Assembly (NCBI GenBank): GCA_046328475.1
Contig: JAXLWN010000034.1
Coordinates: forward strand, 1 to 64,000
Direction: 5' to 3'
DNA: 64,000 bases
Origin: CADCWN01 sp046328475
GTDB lineage: Bacteria > Chloroflexota > Chloroflexia > Thermomicrobiales > CADCWN01
In this document: one piece after another, positions 54,114 through 64,000 of the stretch
How positions within the stretch are numbered: position 1 is the first letter of the stretch
How the letters are laid out: each line of letters starts with the position of its first letter
Notes under the pieces: generated by a model
Database searches by the model: none
Seen by the model: only the letters and a program-made list of their open reading frames with translations
What the model was told of the DNA's origin: nothing
Translations under genes and position numbers: made by a program

Positions 54114-55702
54114 ATGATTGCGCGGCGCGTGGCGACTCGTCCGCAGCGTGGGCAAAGGCAGCGGATCGGTGCCCCCACCGACGGTACAGAGATGCCGCTC
54201 CCCGCTTCACGCTTCAGGCTTCACGCTCCGCGTCCCACGCCCGCCCTCTGGGCGCTCCTCGCCATCACCCTGGCCGGGGCGGCGCTGCGCTGCTACGACC
54301 TCGGGACCGAGAGCTACTGGGTTGACGAGATCTACACCCTGCGGCGCGTCGCGCGCTCGCTCAGGGGCCTGGGCGCGCTCTTCCTCTCGCTGGAGCAGGC
54401 CCCGGCCTACTACATCCTAACGCGCGGCTGGGTTGCGCTCGCCGGCACCGGCGAGGCGGCGCTGCGCGCCCTCGCGGTTGTCGCGGGGGTCGCCGCAATC
54501 CCGCTGCTTGCGTTGGTCGGGCGCGACCTCTTCGGGCGGCGGGTCGGGCTGATCGCCGCCGCGCTCCTCGCGATCAGCCCGGTGGCGCTCCTCCACAGCC
54601 AGAGCGCGCGGCCCTACAGTCTCTACCTCCTCGCCACCCTGGCCTCCTACTGGGCACTGGTGCGCCTGCTACGCCAGGGCGCCCGCGCGACGGCGTGCTC
54701 TACGCCGTCGCGACCCTGCTCCTGGTCTACACCCACTACTACGGGCTTTGTGCTGCTGGCGCAGGGTGCGGCGATCGCCTCGCGGCGTCCCTGGCGCGCA
54801 GCGCCGGGCGCGTGGCGGCGCACGGGCGCACTGCTGGCGCTCGGACTCGCCCCCGCCGCGTTGCTGGCGGGCTGGTGGACGCTGCGCGGCTGGCGCTTCG
54901 TCAACGAATGGATCCCGCGACCGCAGCCCTGGTGGGCGCTGCAAACGCTCTGGGGCTATCTCTTCCCGCCTGGATCGCTCGCGCCCCTCGCGCTCTTGCT
55001 CGGCCTGGTCGGGCTCCTGTGCGGGTTGGGCTGGCGGCGCTGGCGACCCGCCGCCTCCAGCGGCGACACCCTCCCAGGCACCGCAACGCCCCGCAATGAG
55101 GCATTCCTGCTCACCAGCTGCTGGGCACTCTTCCCAATTGCCTGCCCGCTGCTCCTCTCGTGGCTGGTGCGCCCGCTCTACGTCGATCGCTACACCCTCC
55201 CGGCGCTCCCGGCGGTGCTCCTGCTGCTGGCGGTCGCGCTCGACGCCGCCGATCGTCTGATCCCGGCGGCGGTCGTCGTCGCGTCGCTGGCGCTGGTGAT
55301 CGCCCCCGGGCTCGGCAACTACTACCGCCAGCCGGTCAACGAGCAATGGCGCGAGATTGCCGCGCTGCTCGACGCCGAGGGGCGCGCGGGCGAGGTCGTC
55401 ATCCTCGCGCCCGCCGAGCAGGGCGGGCTGCGGTCAGCCTTGATCTGGTATTACCAGGGGGCGTTGCCGACGTGCGGCATCGAGCATACCACTCGCGAAC
55501 CCGCCGCCCTGACAGCCGCCTTCAACACCTGCGTCGCCGACCGCATCGGCGTCTGGGTAATCTTGCGCCACAACCCCGACCGCAACCCCGACCGGACCGC
55601 CCCCTCGCCGCCTTCTTCACGGCGGGCGATCCGCCTGGATTCGCCCGTGTCGGCGACTACCCCTTCGCCGTGCTGCACGTCTACCACTACGCCCGGCGCT
55701 GA
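54114..55702 (+). CDS. GT39-like (GT-C) membrane glycosyltransferase, frameshifted
   Basis: About 530 residues, 9-11 membrane helices. The first loop after helix 1 has YDLGTESYWVDEIYTLR, where the Asp-Glu pair is the catalytic acidic motif of GT-C enzymes that use polyprenyl-phosphate sugars. Later segments (HSQSARPYSLYLLATLASYW, PLYVDRYTLPALPAVLLLL) are typical. The frame shifts near 54690-54750 (another frame reads YAVATLLLVYTHYYGF) and near 55600, so the real C-terminus is AAFFTAGDPPGFARVGDYPF ending at 55702. The open frame that instead runs on into PqqD is an artefact. The N-terminal SRFRLHAPRP comes from a CGCTTCA heptamer tract (54204-54228). Confidence 0.75.
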
Positions 55703-55715
55703 GCTTACGCGGGTG

Positions 55716-55732
55716 TTACCAAAGTTTGGTAA
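55716..55732 (+). terminator. 17-nt palindrome after the GT39-like gene
   Basis: TTACCAAAGTTTGGTAA, third exact copy; flanking GGGTG and CACCC extend the stem with a 3-nt bulge. It begins 14 bases past the stop codon and before pqqD. No U-tract. Confidence 0.55.
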
Positions 55733-55895
55733 TGCCACCCGGTTTGCCTTGCCCGTACGGACAGGAGTGACAAGAGCACTTGTCTCGCGCCACGCCAGAG
55801 GCTACAATCACCCTAACCTGATTAGCAGGGAATGTCGCACGTCGTTCGCCAGTACGACGCGCATCGGTGCGCGTCTGTTAAAGGGAAGACAGGCT

Positions 55896-56345
55896 ATGAC
55901 AGCCATTGCTTCGCCATACTATCGCCTCGCCGGACCACAGGTCATCCACGAACTGGTCGCTGGGGAGGTCGTGATCATCAACCTCGCCACCGGGGCCTAC
56001 TACAGCCTCGATGGGGTCGGCGCGACGATCTGGTCCACCCTGCTGGATGGTGCCGACGAGGCGGCGATTATCGCCGCCGTCCTGCGGCGCTACAGCGGCG
56101 ACGAGGCGACCATCGCCGGGTCGGTGCGCTCCCTCCTGGCCCAACTGGTCGCCCAGGAATTGATCGCCCCGGGCGACGATGCTACCGCGCTCGCTCCTGT
56201 GGGCGATTCGCCCGCGCCAGCCGCCGCGCCGCGTCCCTTCGTGCCGCCGGTGCTCCACACCTACACCGACATGCAAGAGTTGATCGCCCTCGACCCGATC
56301 CACGAGGTGGACGACACCGGGTGGCCGCACCGTCGGCCGGAATAG
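55896..56345 (+). CDS. PqqD-like RiPP recognition protein with a C-terminal tail
   Basis: A 149-residue protein whose residues 1-92 match the PqqD/RRE fold (VIHELVAGEVVIINLATGAYYSLDGVGATIWSTLLDG ... VRSLLAQLVAQELI), a three-helix bundle that binds the leader of ribosomally made peptides. Residues 93-115 are a flexible linker. The tail (116-149) includes YTDMQELIALDPIHEVDD and GWPHRRPE, an acidic, Trp-containing segment not expected in plain PqqD. ATG at 55896 has AAGGGAAG upstream. The next gene, an HprK-like kinase, follows after 6 bases; export and nucleotidyltransferase genes lie further on. No separate precursor peptide is visible, so the tail itself is a candidate substrate (inference). 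Confidence 0.85.
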   Translation: MTAIASPYYRLAGPQVIHELVAGEVVIINLATGAYYSLDGVGATIWSTLLDGADEAAIIAAVLRRYSGDEATIAGSVRSLLAQLVAQELIAPGDDATALAPVGDSPAPAAAPRPFVPPVLHTYTDMQELIALDPIHEVDDTGWPHRRPE

Positions 56346-56351
56346 CCGCCG

Positions 56352-57464
56352 ATGGTCGCGCCACCCGCCGCTCCCGTCCCTGCCACACCGCTCGCTCACC
56401 CCGAGCCGCTGGCGTATTTCTCACACCTGCGAGAACGCTTCGGGCAGGTTGCGGCTGCGGTTGGCGGAGCAACCGAGCGGACCTACCTCGTCGGTGGCTG
56501 CGGCCTGCGGCTGCGCTTCGCCGGTCCCGCCCTGGTGCCCTTGCTGACGCCCGCGCTCGCCCCCCTCGCCTGCCCGCCCGACGCACTCCCGCCTGGCGCG
56601 TCCCTCACCGTGGAATTGTGGGATAGCGCCTCCACCGGCAGCGCCCCGCCCCCTCCCGGCTGGTCGGTCGCCGACCGTCAGCCGCGCGGCGAGGTGCGCG
56701 GCTACGACGCACCCGACAGCCGTATCCGCGCGGCCTACCACGACGATCACGGCGCGATCAGCCTGCTCGACACCGCGACCGGCACCGCAATTTTCTACGC
56801 CCGTGATGCGCGCGGGATCGCCCCCTATGAGACGGCCTCGCCGCTGCGCGTGATTCTCCACTGGTGGCTGGCCGCGCACGCGCGCCGGTTCATCCACGGC
56901 GGCGCGGTCGGCACATCCGAGGGCGGGGTGATCGTCGTCGGGCGCGGCGGGTCGGGCAAGTCGACCAGTTGCCTCGCCTGCCTCGCCGCGCCGGAATCGG
57001 GGCTGCGCTACGCGTCGGATGATTATGCGCTGCTGGAGGAGGGGCCGGAGCCGCGCGTCCACAGCCTCTATGCCTCGGCCAAGCTGCGTACCGACCAGTT
57101 CTGGCGCGTCCCGCGCCTCGCCGATCTCGCGACGCGCCCCGACGGGGCCGACGACGCCAAGTCGATCCTCCTGCTGCACAATCGCTTCCCGGAGCGGCTG
57201 ATCGCGAGCTTCCCGCTGCGCGCCGTGCTGGTCCCGCGCATCGTCGGCGGCTCCGCCACCCGCCTCCGCCCGACCTCCCCCGGCATCGCGCTCACCGCCC
57301 TCGCGCCGAGCACCATCTTCCAGCTCGCCGGTGCCGACGGTGCGGCGCTGCGCGCGATGCGCGGCGTCGTGGAGCAGGTCCCCTCTTACCTGCTCGAACT
57401 CGGCGAGGAGACGGCCCAGATTCCCGTCCTGATCGCCGCCCTCCTGGCCGGGAAGCAGGTTTAA
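56352..57464 (+). CDS. HPr kinase-like (HprK-type) P-loop kinase
   Basis: A 370-residue protein. The C-terminal kinase part has HGGAVG (182-187), the P-loop GRGGSGKST (197-205), FIHGGAVGTSEGGVIVVG, SDDYALLEEGP (the acidic Walker-B-like site) and LLHNRFPERLI. Such HprK-like kinases are found in RiPP loci, where some phosphorylate a peptide's Ser/Thr; others are of unknown target. The N-terminal 150 residues lack the HPr-binding domain. It starts 6 bases after pqqD and is 4 bases from the next gene, so translation is coupled. Peptide kinase is the best guess. Confidence 0.83.
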   Translation: MVAPPAAPVPATPLAHPEPLAYFSHLRERFGQVAAAVGGATERTYLVGGCGLRLRFAGPALVPLLTPALAPLACPPDALPPGASLTVELWDSASTGSAPPPPGWSVADRQPRGEVRGYDAPDSRIRAAYHDDHGAISLLDTATGTAIFYARDARGIAPYETASPLRVILHWWLAAHARRFIHGGAVGTSEGGVIVVGRGGSGKSTSCLACLAAPESGLRYASDDYALLEEGPEPRVHSLYASAKLRTDQFWRVPRLADLATRPDGADDAKSILLLHNRFPERLIASFPLRAVLVPRIVGGSATRLRPTSPGIALTALAPSTIFQLAGADGAALRAMRGVVEQVPSYLLELGEETAQIPVLIAALLAGKQV

Positions 57465-57468
57465 GGCG

Positions 57469-58599
57469 ATGAGCACCACGCCCCGCGCCCTGGCGATCGA
57501 CTGGCGCGTCCCGACGCCGCAGCGCGACGGGGGCTCGGCGCGCACGATCGCGCTGCTGCGCGCGTTGCACAGCTTCGGCTATGCCGTGACCCTGGCGACC
57601 GATTTCCCCGATTCATACGAGCCGCACACCGCGACCCTGCCCGAGGATACCGCCGCGCTTCAAGCACACGGCATCGCCGTCGCCGCTGGCCCGGCGCTCG
57701 ACCATTTGCAGGCGGTGGGGGCGGGCTGCGACCTCGTCCTGCTCTGCGGCGGGGTGCAAATCGCCGACAAATACCTTGCCGATGTCCGCCGCTACGCGCC
57801 CGGAGCGCTGGTCGTCTACGACACGGTCGATCTCCACTTCCTGCGCCAGTTGCGGCAGGCGAAGGCGACCGGCAACATCCGCGCCCTGCGCCGCGCGATC
57901 ATCTACAAGCAGCACGAACTCGCCGCCATGCACGCCGTCGATCGCACCCTCGTCGTCAGCCCGGCGGAACTCGCCCTGCTGCGCGAGGAGGGCGACCCGC
58001 CGCGCGTCCACCTCGTGACCGACGCGCACCAGCTGCGCGCCGATCCGCCGCCATTCGCCGGGCGGCGCGATCTCCTCTTCGTCGGCACCTTCCACTTCAA
58101 CCCGAACGTGGACGCGATGCTCCACTACCTCGACGCGATCCACCCGCTCGTGCGCGCCGCGCTCCCCGACGCCCGGATCTTCATCATCGGCACCGAGCCG
58201 ACCGAGGAACTGCTCGCCCGCGCCGCCGACGATGTCGTGATCACCGGCTTTGTGCCCGATCTCGCCCCCTTCTTCGACCGCTGCCGCCTCTCGATCGCGC
58301 CGCTCCGCATCGGCGCGGGCGTGAAGGGGAAGGTGCTGCAAAGCCTGGGCCAGGGACTCCCGGTGGTCGCCTCGCCGGTCGCCGCCGAGGGCCTCCACCT
58401 CGTAGACGGCGAGGACGCGCTGATCGCGGCAGACCCGGCAGCGTTCGCCGCCGCGATCGTGCGCCTGCACGAGGACGAGGCGCTCTGGACCCGCCTCTCG
58501 GCCAACGGCCGGTCGGTCATCGCGCGCCACTTCTCCTTCGAGACGATCCGCGAGCAGCTCGCCGCCGCGCTCGGCGACGCCGCACGGATACCCGGGTGA
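57469..58599 (+). CDS. GT4 family glycosyltransferase
   Basis: A 376-residue GT-B enzyme. N-terminal Rossmann part: ALAIDWRVPTPQRDGGSARTIALLRALHSFGY; middle: CGGVQIADKYLADVRRYAPGALVVYDTVDLHFLRQ; C-terminal donor-binding motif: FVGTFHFNPNVDAMLHYLD, RPFF-type APFFDRCRLSIAPLRIGAGVKGKVLQSLGQGLPVV and LVDGEDALIA, the GT4 E-x7-E-like region. It transfers a sugar from a nucleotide donor; the acceptor could be the cluster's product or a lipid. ATG at 57469 follows the kinase after 4 bases; its stop overlaps the next GTG by 4 bases. Confidence 0.88.
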   Translation: MSTTPRALAIDWRVPTPQRDGGSARTIALLRALHSFGYAVTLATDFPDSYEPHTATLPEDTAALQAHGIAVAAGPALDHLQAVGAGCDLVLLCGGVQIADKYLADVRRYAPGALVVYDTVDLHFLRQLRQAKATGNIRALRRAIIYKQHELAAMHAVDRTLVVSPAELALLREEGDPPRVHLVTDAHQLRADPPPFAGRRDLLFVGTFHFNPNVDAMLHYLDAIHPLVRAALPDARIFIIGTEPTEELLARAADDVVITGFVPDLAPFFDRCRLSIAPLRIGAGVKGKVLQSLGQGLPVVASPVAAEGLHLVDGEDALIAADPAAFAAAIVRLHEDEALWTRLSANGRSVIARHFSFETIREQLAAALGDAARIPG

Positions 58600-60494
58600 G
58601 CGTCGCGCTGGCGCAGATCGCCTTTGCCCTGGCACACCTCGCCGCCGTCGCCCCGCTCGCGCCCCTCTGCTACATCGCCGGGCGTCGCCTCACGCGCGGC
58701 CTCCGCTTCGATGGTGCAGCCGAAGCAATCGCGCTGGCGACGACGCTGGGACTCGGCGCGCTCGCCCTCCTCACCTTCCTCCTCGGTCTGGTCGGCCTCC
58801 TCTCGCTTCCCGCGCTCGCCGCACTCCTGCTCCCCGCGCAACTCCTCTGCGCGGCCGAATGGCGCAACACCTCGCAACGGCTCGTGACGAAAGTACGAAC
58901 GACGAAGTACGAAGTACGAAGTAAGGAGTCTGTGCCGTTGGTGAGTCTCGTTCGTACTTCGTCGTTCGTACTTCGTACTTCCGTCGCAATAGCCGTCGTC
59001 GCGCCCGTCGTCGCCCTCACCCTCTACCCGCCGACGCAGTTCGATGCCACCTCCTACCACCTGCCCGCCGCCAGCACCTTCGCGGCGCAGCACCGCATCG
59101 TCCTGCTCACCGATTTGCGCTTCCCGGTCTTCCCGCATCTCAACGAGATGCTCTTCGCGGTTGCCCTCCTCGCCTACGACGACATCGCGGCCCAGGTGGT
59201 CCAACTCCTCCCCCTCGCCCTGATCGCGTTGCTGACTTACGCGGCGGGGCGACACCTCTTCTCGTCGCGCGCCGGGGCCATCGCCGCCGCCATGCTGCTC
59301 GCCCAGCCGACCCTGCTCTGGGTCGGCACGGCGGCCTACGTGGATGTCTGCCAGATTCTCTTCGTCACCGCGCTGGCCCATGCCGCCTGGCGCGGCCTGG
59401 CGGTGCGCGACCCGCGCTGGCTGGCGCTGGCCGGTGCCTTCGGCGGCTTCGCGGCGGCGACGAAGTATCAGGGGCTGGTGCCGCTGGGGATCGCCGTCGC
59501 GATCGTGGGCGCGGCGGGCCTGCGGCGACGCTCCTGGCGTGGACCGCTCGCATTCGGGCTGACGGCCGCGCTCGTCGTCGCGCCCTGGTACGCGCGCAGT
59601 TGGGTGCTGGCGGGCAACCCGGTCCACCCCTTCTTGCCGACCCTCTTCGGCTATGGTCGCGATCTCTGGGACGCGGGGGACGTGCGGTCGCAGCAGGGCA
59701 GGCTGGTGTCAGCCGGGGCGGGCCGCTCCCTCCTTGACGCCCTGCTCCTCCCCTGGAACCTCTTCGCCAACGGGCAGCGCTTCCGCGCCCTGGGCGAGCC
59801 CGGCCTCATCCCCGGCTACGTCCTGGCCTGCGAAGCCCTCATCCTGGTCAACCTGCGGCAACCTCGCGTCCGCGCCCTGGTCCTGATCCTCGCCCCGTTT
59901 CTCGTGGTCTGGTTCGGCCTCTTCCAGTTGCAGCGCTACCTGCTCCCCGCCCTGCCGCTCGCGATCGTCGCCGCCGCTGGCGGGGCGGACCGCCTGCTCC
60001 CCATGCTGCCGCTTGCGCAGGTGCCGCGCACCCTCCGCCGCCTCGCCCTGCCCCTGGCCTGCGTGCTCCTCTTCGTCCCCGGCTGGCTCTACGCCGCCCG
60101 CGCCGTCGCCGAGCGCGGTGCCATCCCGGTCACGGCGGCGCAGCGCGACGCCTACCTCACGCGCCAACTCCCGATCTATCCCGCCTACCGCTATCTCAAT
60201 GAAACCCAAGGGAACAACTATTCACTCTATGCACTCTACGCCGAAAACATGGCATACTTCGCCCACGGAACCGTGCGCGGCGACTGGTTCGGCCCGGCGC
60301 GCTACCGCGACGCGCGGAGCGCCCTGCCCGACGGGCGTACGCTCTACGATTTTCTGGTCGGCCAGGGTGCCGATCATTTCCTGGTGGTGTGGGGGCGCTA
60401 CCCGCTGGTGTTGCCCGACGATGCGGCCTTCCGGCAGCACTTCCTGCCGGTCTATGGGGATGGGCAGTCGACGGTTTTCGCACTCGTGCCCTGA
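58596..60494 (+). CDS. GT-C-like polytopic membrane protein with an in-frame repeat
   Basis: A 632-residue inner-membrane protein with about ten helices. PPTQFDATSYHLPAASTFAAQ is the acidic first-loop pattern of GT-C enzymes, and LVVWFGLFQLQRYLLPALPLAIVA a later helix; a soluble C-terminal tail has NNYSLYALYAENMAYF and VYGDGQSTVFALVP. It starts with GTG inside the stop of the GT4 gene. Residues 98-130 (VTKVRTTKYEVRSKESVPLV and what follows) are encoded by a 101-bp inverted repeat of GTACGAA heptamers that keeps the frame open. A charged insert between two helices is tolerated in a loop, but fold and activity may be affected. Confidence 0.8.
   Translation: MSVALAQIAFALAHLAAVAPLAPLCYIAGRRLTRGLRFDGAAEAIALATTLGLGALALLTFLLGLVGLLSLPALAALLLPAQLLCAAEWRNTSQRLVTKVRTTKYEVRSKESVPLVSLVRTSSFVLRTSVAIAVVAPVVALTLYPPTQFDATSYHLPAASTFAAQHRIVLLTDLRFPVFPHLNEMLFAVALLAYDDIAAQVVQLLPLALIALLTYAAGRHLFSSRAGAIAAAMLLAQPTLLWVGTAAYVDVCQILFVTALAHAAWRGLAVRDPRWLALAGAFGGFAAATKYQGLVPLGIAVAIVGAAGLRRRSWRGPLAFGLTAALVVAPWYARSWVLAGNPVHPFLPTLFGYGRDLWDAGDVRSQQGRLVSAGAGRSLLDALLLPWNLFANGQRFRALGEPGLIPGYVLACEALILVNLRQPRVRALVLILAPFLVVWFGLFQLQRYLLPALPLAIVAAAGGADRLLPMLPLAQVPRTLRRLALPLACVLLFVPGWLYAARAVAERGAIPVTAAQRDAYLTRQLPIYPAYRYLNETQGNNYSLYALYAENMAYFAHGTVRGDWFGPARYRDARSALPDGRTLYDFLVGQGADHFLVVWGRYPLVLPDDAAFRQHFLPVYGDGQSTVFALVP
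58886..58986. repeat. GTACGAA inverted repeat inside a coding sequence
   Basis: Arms 58886-58923 and 58947-58986 share the word AGTACGAACGACGAAGTACG and lie within the GT-C-like gene, in frame. Confidence 0.88.
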
Positions 60495-60506
60495 AGGAGG
60501 AGTGCG

Positions 60507-61223
60507 GTGGACTGGCCCAAGGTCAGCGTGATCATCCCTGTCTACAACGGGGCGGCTCATCTGGCCCGGGCGCTGGAGAGCGTCTTTGCCCAGGACTACC
60601 CCGCCCTGGAGGTGATCGTGGTGGACGACGGCTCCGCCGATGACAGCGGTGCGATCGCGCGCTCCTTCCCGGCGGTCCGCTACCAGCGGCAGCCGAACGG
60701 GGGCGTGGCGCGGGCGCGCAATGCGGGCGTCACCGCCGCAACCGGAGCCTTCTTGGCCTTTCTCGATCAGGATGACCGCTGGCTGCCGGGCAAGCTGCGG
60801 GCGCAAGTGGGACGGATGCTCGACGACCCCACCCTCGGCTACACGCTGGTCAACCAGCGCTACGAGCTGGACCCGGGCATATCGCTGCCGAATTGGCTCC
60901 CGGCCGCGCTCCTCGCTGACCATCCCTCCTACGTCCCGAGTGCGCTGGTCGTCCGTGCCGAGACCTTCGCGAGCGTTGGCCCCTTCGACACCACCTACGA
61001 GGTTGGCGGGGACAGCGACTGGCTCTTCCGAGCGAAAGATGCGGGCGTGCCGATGGCCATGCTGTCCGAAACACTACTCATCCAGCACATCCACGCGCAC
61101 AATCAATCGCACGCGACCGCGCGACTGCGGGCCGATCTGCTGCGCGCCGCGCGCGACTCGATCGCGCGGCAGCGCGAGTCGAACACAACGCCGGGCGCAA
61201 CGCCGGAAGGATTGAGCGAGTGA
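60507..61223 (+). CDS. GT2 family glycosyltransferase
   Basis: A 238-residue GT-A enzyme. VSVIIPVYNGAAHLARALESVFAQ, LEVIVVDDGSADDS, GGVARARNAGVTAATG, FLAFLDQDDRWLPGK (the DxD-like metal site) and the acceptor region VGPFDTTYEVGGDSDWLFRAKDAG are all present. It should transfer a sugar from a nucleotide donor with inversion. The GTG start at 60507 has AAGGAGG upstream. Its stop overlaps the start of the next GT2 gene by 4 bases. The two GT2 enzymes are similar in layout and may act in sequence on the same acceptor. Confidence 0.9.
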   Translation: MDWPKVSVIIPVYNGAAHLARALESVFAQDYPALEVIVVDDGSADDSGAIARSFPAVRYQRQPNGGVARARNAGVTAATGAFLAFLDQDDRWLPGKLRAQVGRMLDDPTLGYTLVNQRYELDPGISLPNWLPAALLADHPSYVPSALVVRAETFASVGPFDTTYEVGGDSDWLFRAKDAGVPMAMLSETLLIQHIHAHNQSHATARLRADLLRAARDSIARQRESNTTPGATPEGLSE

Positions 61224-61935
61224 GCAACACGGGCGCGTCCGAGCCGACTGTCAGCGTGGTTATCCCCGTTCACAACGGGGCGCGCTATCTCGCCGAGGCG
61301 ATCGCGAGCGTGCTGGCGCAGGACCACCGCCCGCTCGAAGTGATCGTGGTGGACGATGGCTCAACCGACGAGAGCGCGGCGGTCGCGGCGGCGTTCGGCC
61401 CGCCGGTGCGCATCGTGCAGCAGGCGCAGCAGGGCGCATCGGCGGCGCGCAATCACGGCGCGGCGGTGGCGCAGGGCGAGTGGCTGGCCTTGCTCGACGC
61501 CGACGATTGCTGGCTGCCCACGAAGCTCTCGCTGCAACTGTCCGTGCCCGCCGCCGATCCCGGCGTCGAGATCGTCAACGGCGGCGTGGAACATTTCTAC
61601 AGCCCCGAACTGGACGAGGCGGCGCGGGCGCGCTACCACCTCCCACCGGGGGTGCGACCCGTGCAATCGCCCAGCGCGATGCTGGTACGCCGCGCCACGT
61701 TCGAGCGCGTCGGCCCCTTCAACCCGCGCTTCCGCACCGGCGAACTGCTCGACTGGTATGGCCGCGCCCTCGACCTCGGCATCCGCGCGGTCACGATCCC
61801 CGACCTGGTCTTCCGCCGCCGCATCCACGGCGCGAATCACAGCATCGTCCACGCCGCCGCCCGCCCCGATTTCCTGCTGGCGGTGCGCGAACGCCTGGCG
61901 CGACGACGAGAAGTAACGAGTAACGAGGATGAGTA

Positions 61936-61936
<1 letters not shown>
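61220..61936 (+). CDS. GT2 family glycosyltransferase
   Basis: A 238-residue GT-A enzyme of the same type as its neighbour: VSVVIPVHNGARYLAEAIASVLAQ, LEVIVVDDGSTDES, QGASAARNHGAAVAQGEWLALLDADDCWLPTK and VGPFNPRFRTGELLDWYGRALDLG. It probably arose by an old duplication of the preceding gene. GTG at 61220 overlaps the upstream stop. The last residues (RREVTSNEDE) and the stop codon are read from a GAGTAAC heptamer tract, and the stop shares a base with the ABC transporter's ATG. Confidence 0.88.
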
Positions 61937-63752
<1,816 letters not shown>

Positions 63753-63756
<4 letters not shown>

Positions 63757-64000
63757 TTGCTACCGCACTGGCATATCTCACGACTCACGACTCACGACTC
63801 ACGACTCCTCGCCACGGCCGCCCCTGGCCTACGCCAGAGCAGGCGTTGCTGCTGCGCGCGTCGCTCGGCGACGGCGATGAGGCGCTCGCGGCCTGGGAGG
63901 CGTGGCACGCGGCGACCGATCTCGATCGGCTCGACGGCGGCTCCTTCCAACTCCTGCCGCTCCTCTACCGCAACCTTGTGCGGCTGGGCATCGGTGAGGC
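63753..64000 (+). CDS. NTP_transf_5-like nucleotidyltransferase, N-terminal part
   Basis: The reading frame is open from ATG 63753 (overlapping the ABC stop as ATGA) to the window edge. After an N-terminus made by CTCACGA heptamers (LTTHDSRLTTPRHG) comes PWPTPEQALLLRASLGDGDEALAAWEAW and DLDRLDGGSFQLLPLLYRNL, the recognisable start of the NTP_transf_5 (PF14907-type) family. Such proteins are found in lasso-peptide-like and related RiPP loci beside HprK-like kinases and PqqD. The catalytic motif lies outside the window. If the heptamers are an insertion, the original start is lost and translation begins in the repeat. Confidence 0.75.

Noticed and set aside
54114..56345. A single long gene fusing a GT-C enzyme to PqqD
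   Set aside because: The enzyme's true end is in another frame (stop at 55702), a palindrome and an own ribosome site precede PqqD, and the joining residues (LPKFGNATRF) come from the palindrome itself.
63777..63808. CRISPR array suggested by regular CTCACGA units
   Set aside because: Units are 7 nt with no spacers, and no cas genes are present.

Overview
This is 64 kb of high-GC DNA, most probably from a Chloroflexota bacterium of the Thermomicrobia/Sphaerobacter type. That is inferred from GC content, the family mix (DUF4383, DUF5808, Uma2, FHA-kinase-WD40, Pro/Ala/Thr-linker lipoproteins), a T-box before proS, and strong AGGAGG ribosome sites. I see no tRNA, rRNA, CRISPR array or transposase gene.

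Layout. 0-11 kb: end of a membrane glycosyltransferase, a large FHA-kinase-WD40 protein, a formyltransferase, an acyl-CoA ligase, a four-cysteine regulator divergent from a DUF4383 protein, a beta-propeller lipoprotein and an M23 peptidase. 11.7-15.7 kb: a peptide ABC importer operon without ATPase genes. 15.8-22.6 kb: T-box/proS, a tandem GNAT, an MFS exporter, a Uma2 protein and a sugar dehydrogenase, most of them full of small frameshifts. 22.8-44 kb: single metabolic and housekeeping genes (Na+/H+ antiporter, phytoene-desaturase-like oxidoreductase, VOC protein, aminotransferase V, SDR, diacylglycerol kinase, RIO kinase, photolyase, methyltransferase, GMC oxidoreductase). 44.4-46.5 kb: a winged-helix protein with an iteron array upstream, read here as a plasmid- or chromid-type replication module. 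46.5-54 kb: AMP ligase, trehalose-phosphate synthase, creatininase, Uma2, and a protein with three L7/L12-like modules. 54-64 kb: a co-directional cluster of a GT-C enzyme, PqqD, an HprK-like kinase, a GT4 enzyme, a membrane protein, two GT2 enzymes, an ABC exporter and the start of an NTP_transf_5 nucleotidyltransferase. It resembles the tailoring and export part of a lasso-peptide-like RiPP locus with added glycosylation.

The most unusual feature runs across the whole window. About twenty loci carry short tandem repeats, nearly all with a 7-nt period. The unit differs from locus to locus, but the two arms of a locus share it as an inverted pair. They sit at gene ends (often supplying the stop codon), between convergent genes, and in frame inside or at the ends of coding sequences. 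Three further loci carry a near-perfect 28-36 bp inverted repeat, and three carry a 17-nt palindrome just after a gene.

Quality caveat: small frameshifts cluster at 4.9-5.1, 9.4, 10.9, 16-20.4, 21.4-22.5, 29.4-30.2, 38 and 54.7-55.6 kb. Because essential proS is among them, sequencing or assembly indels are more likely than gene decay.
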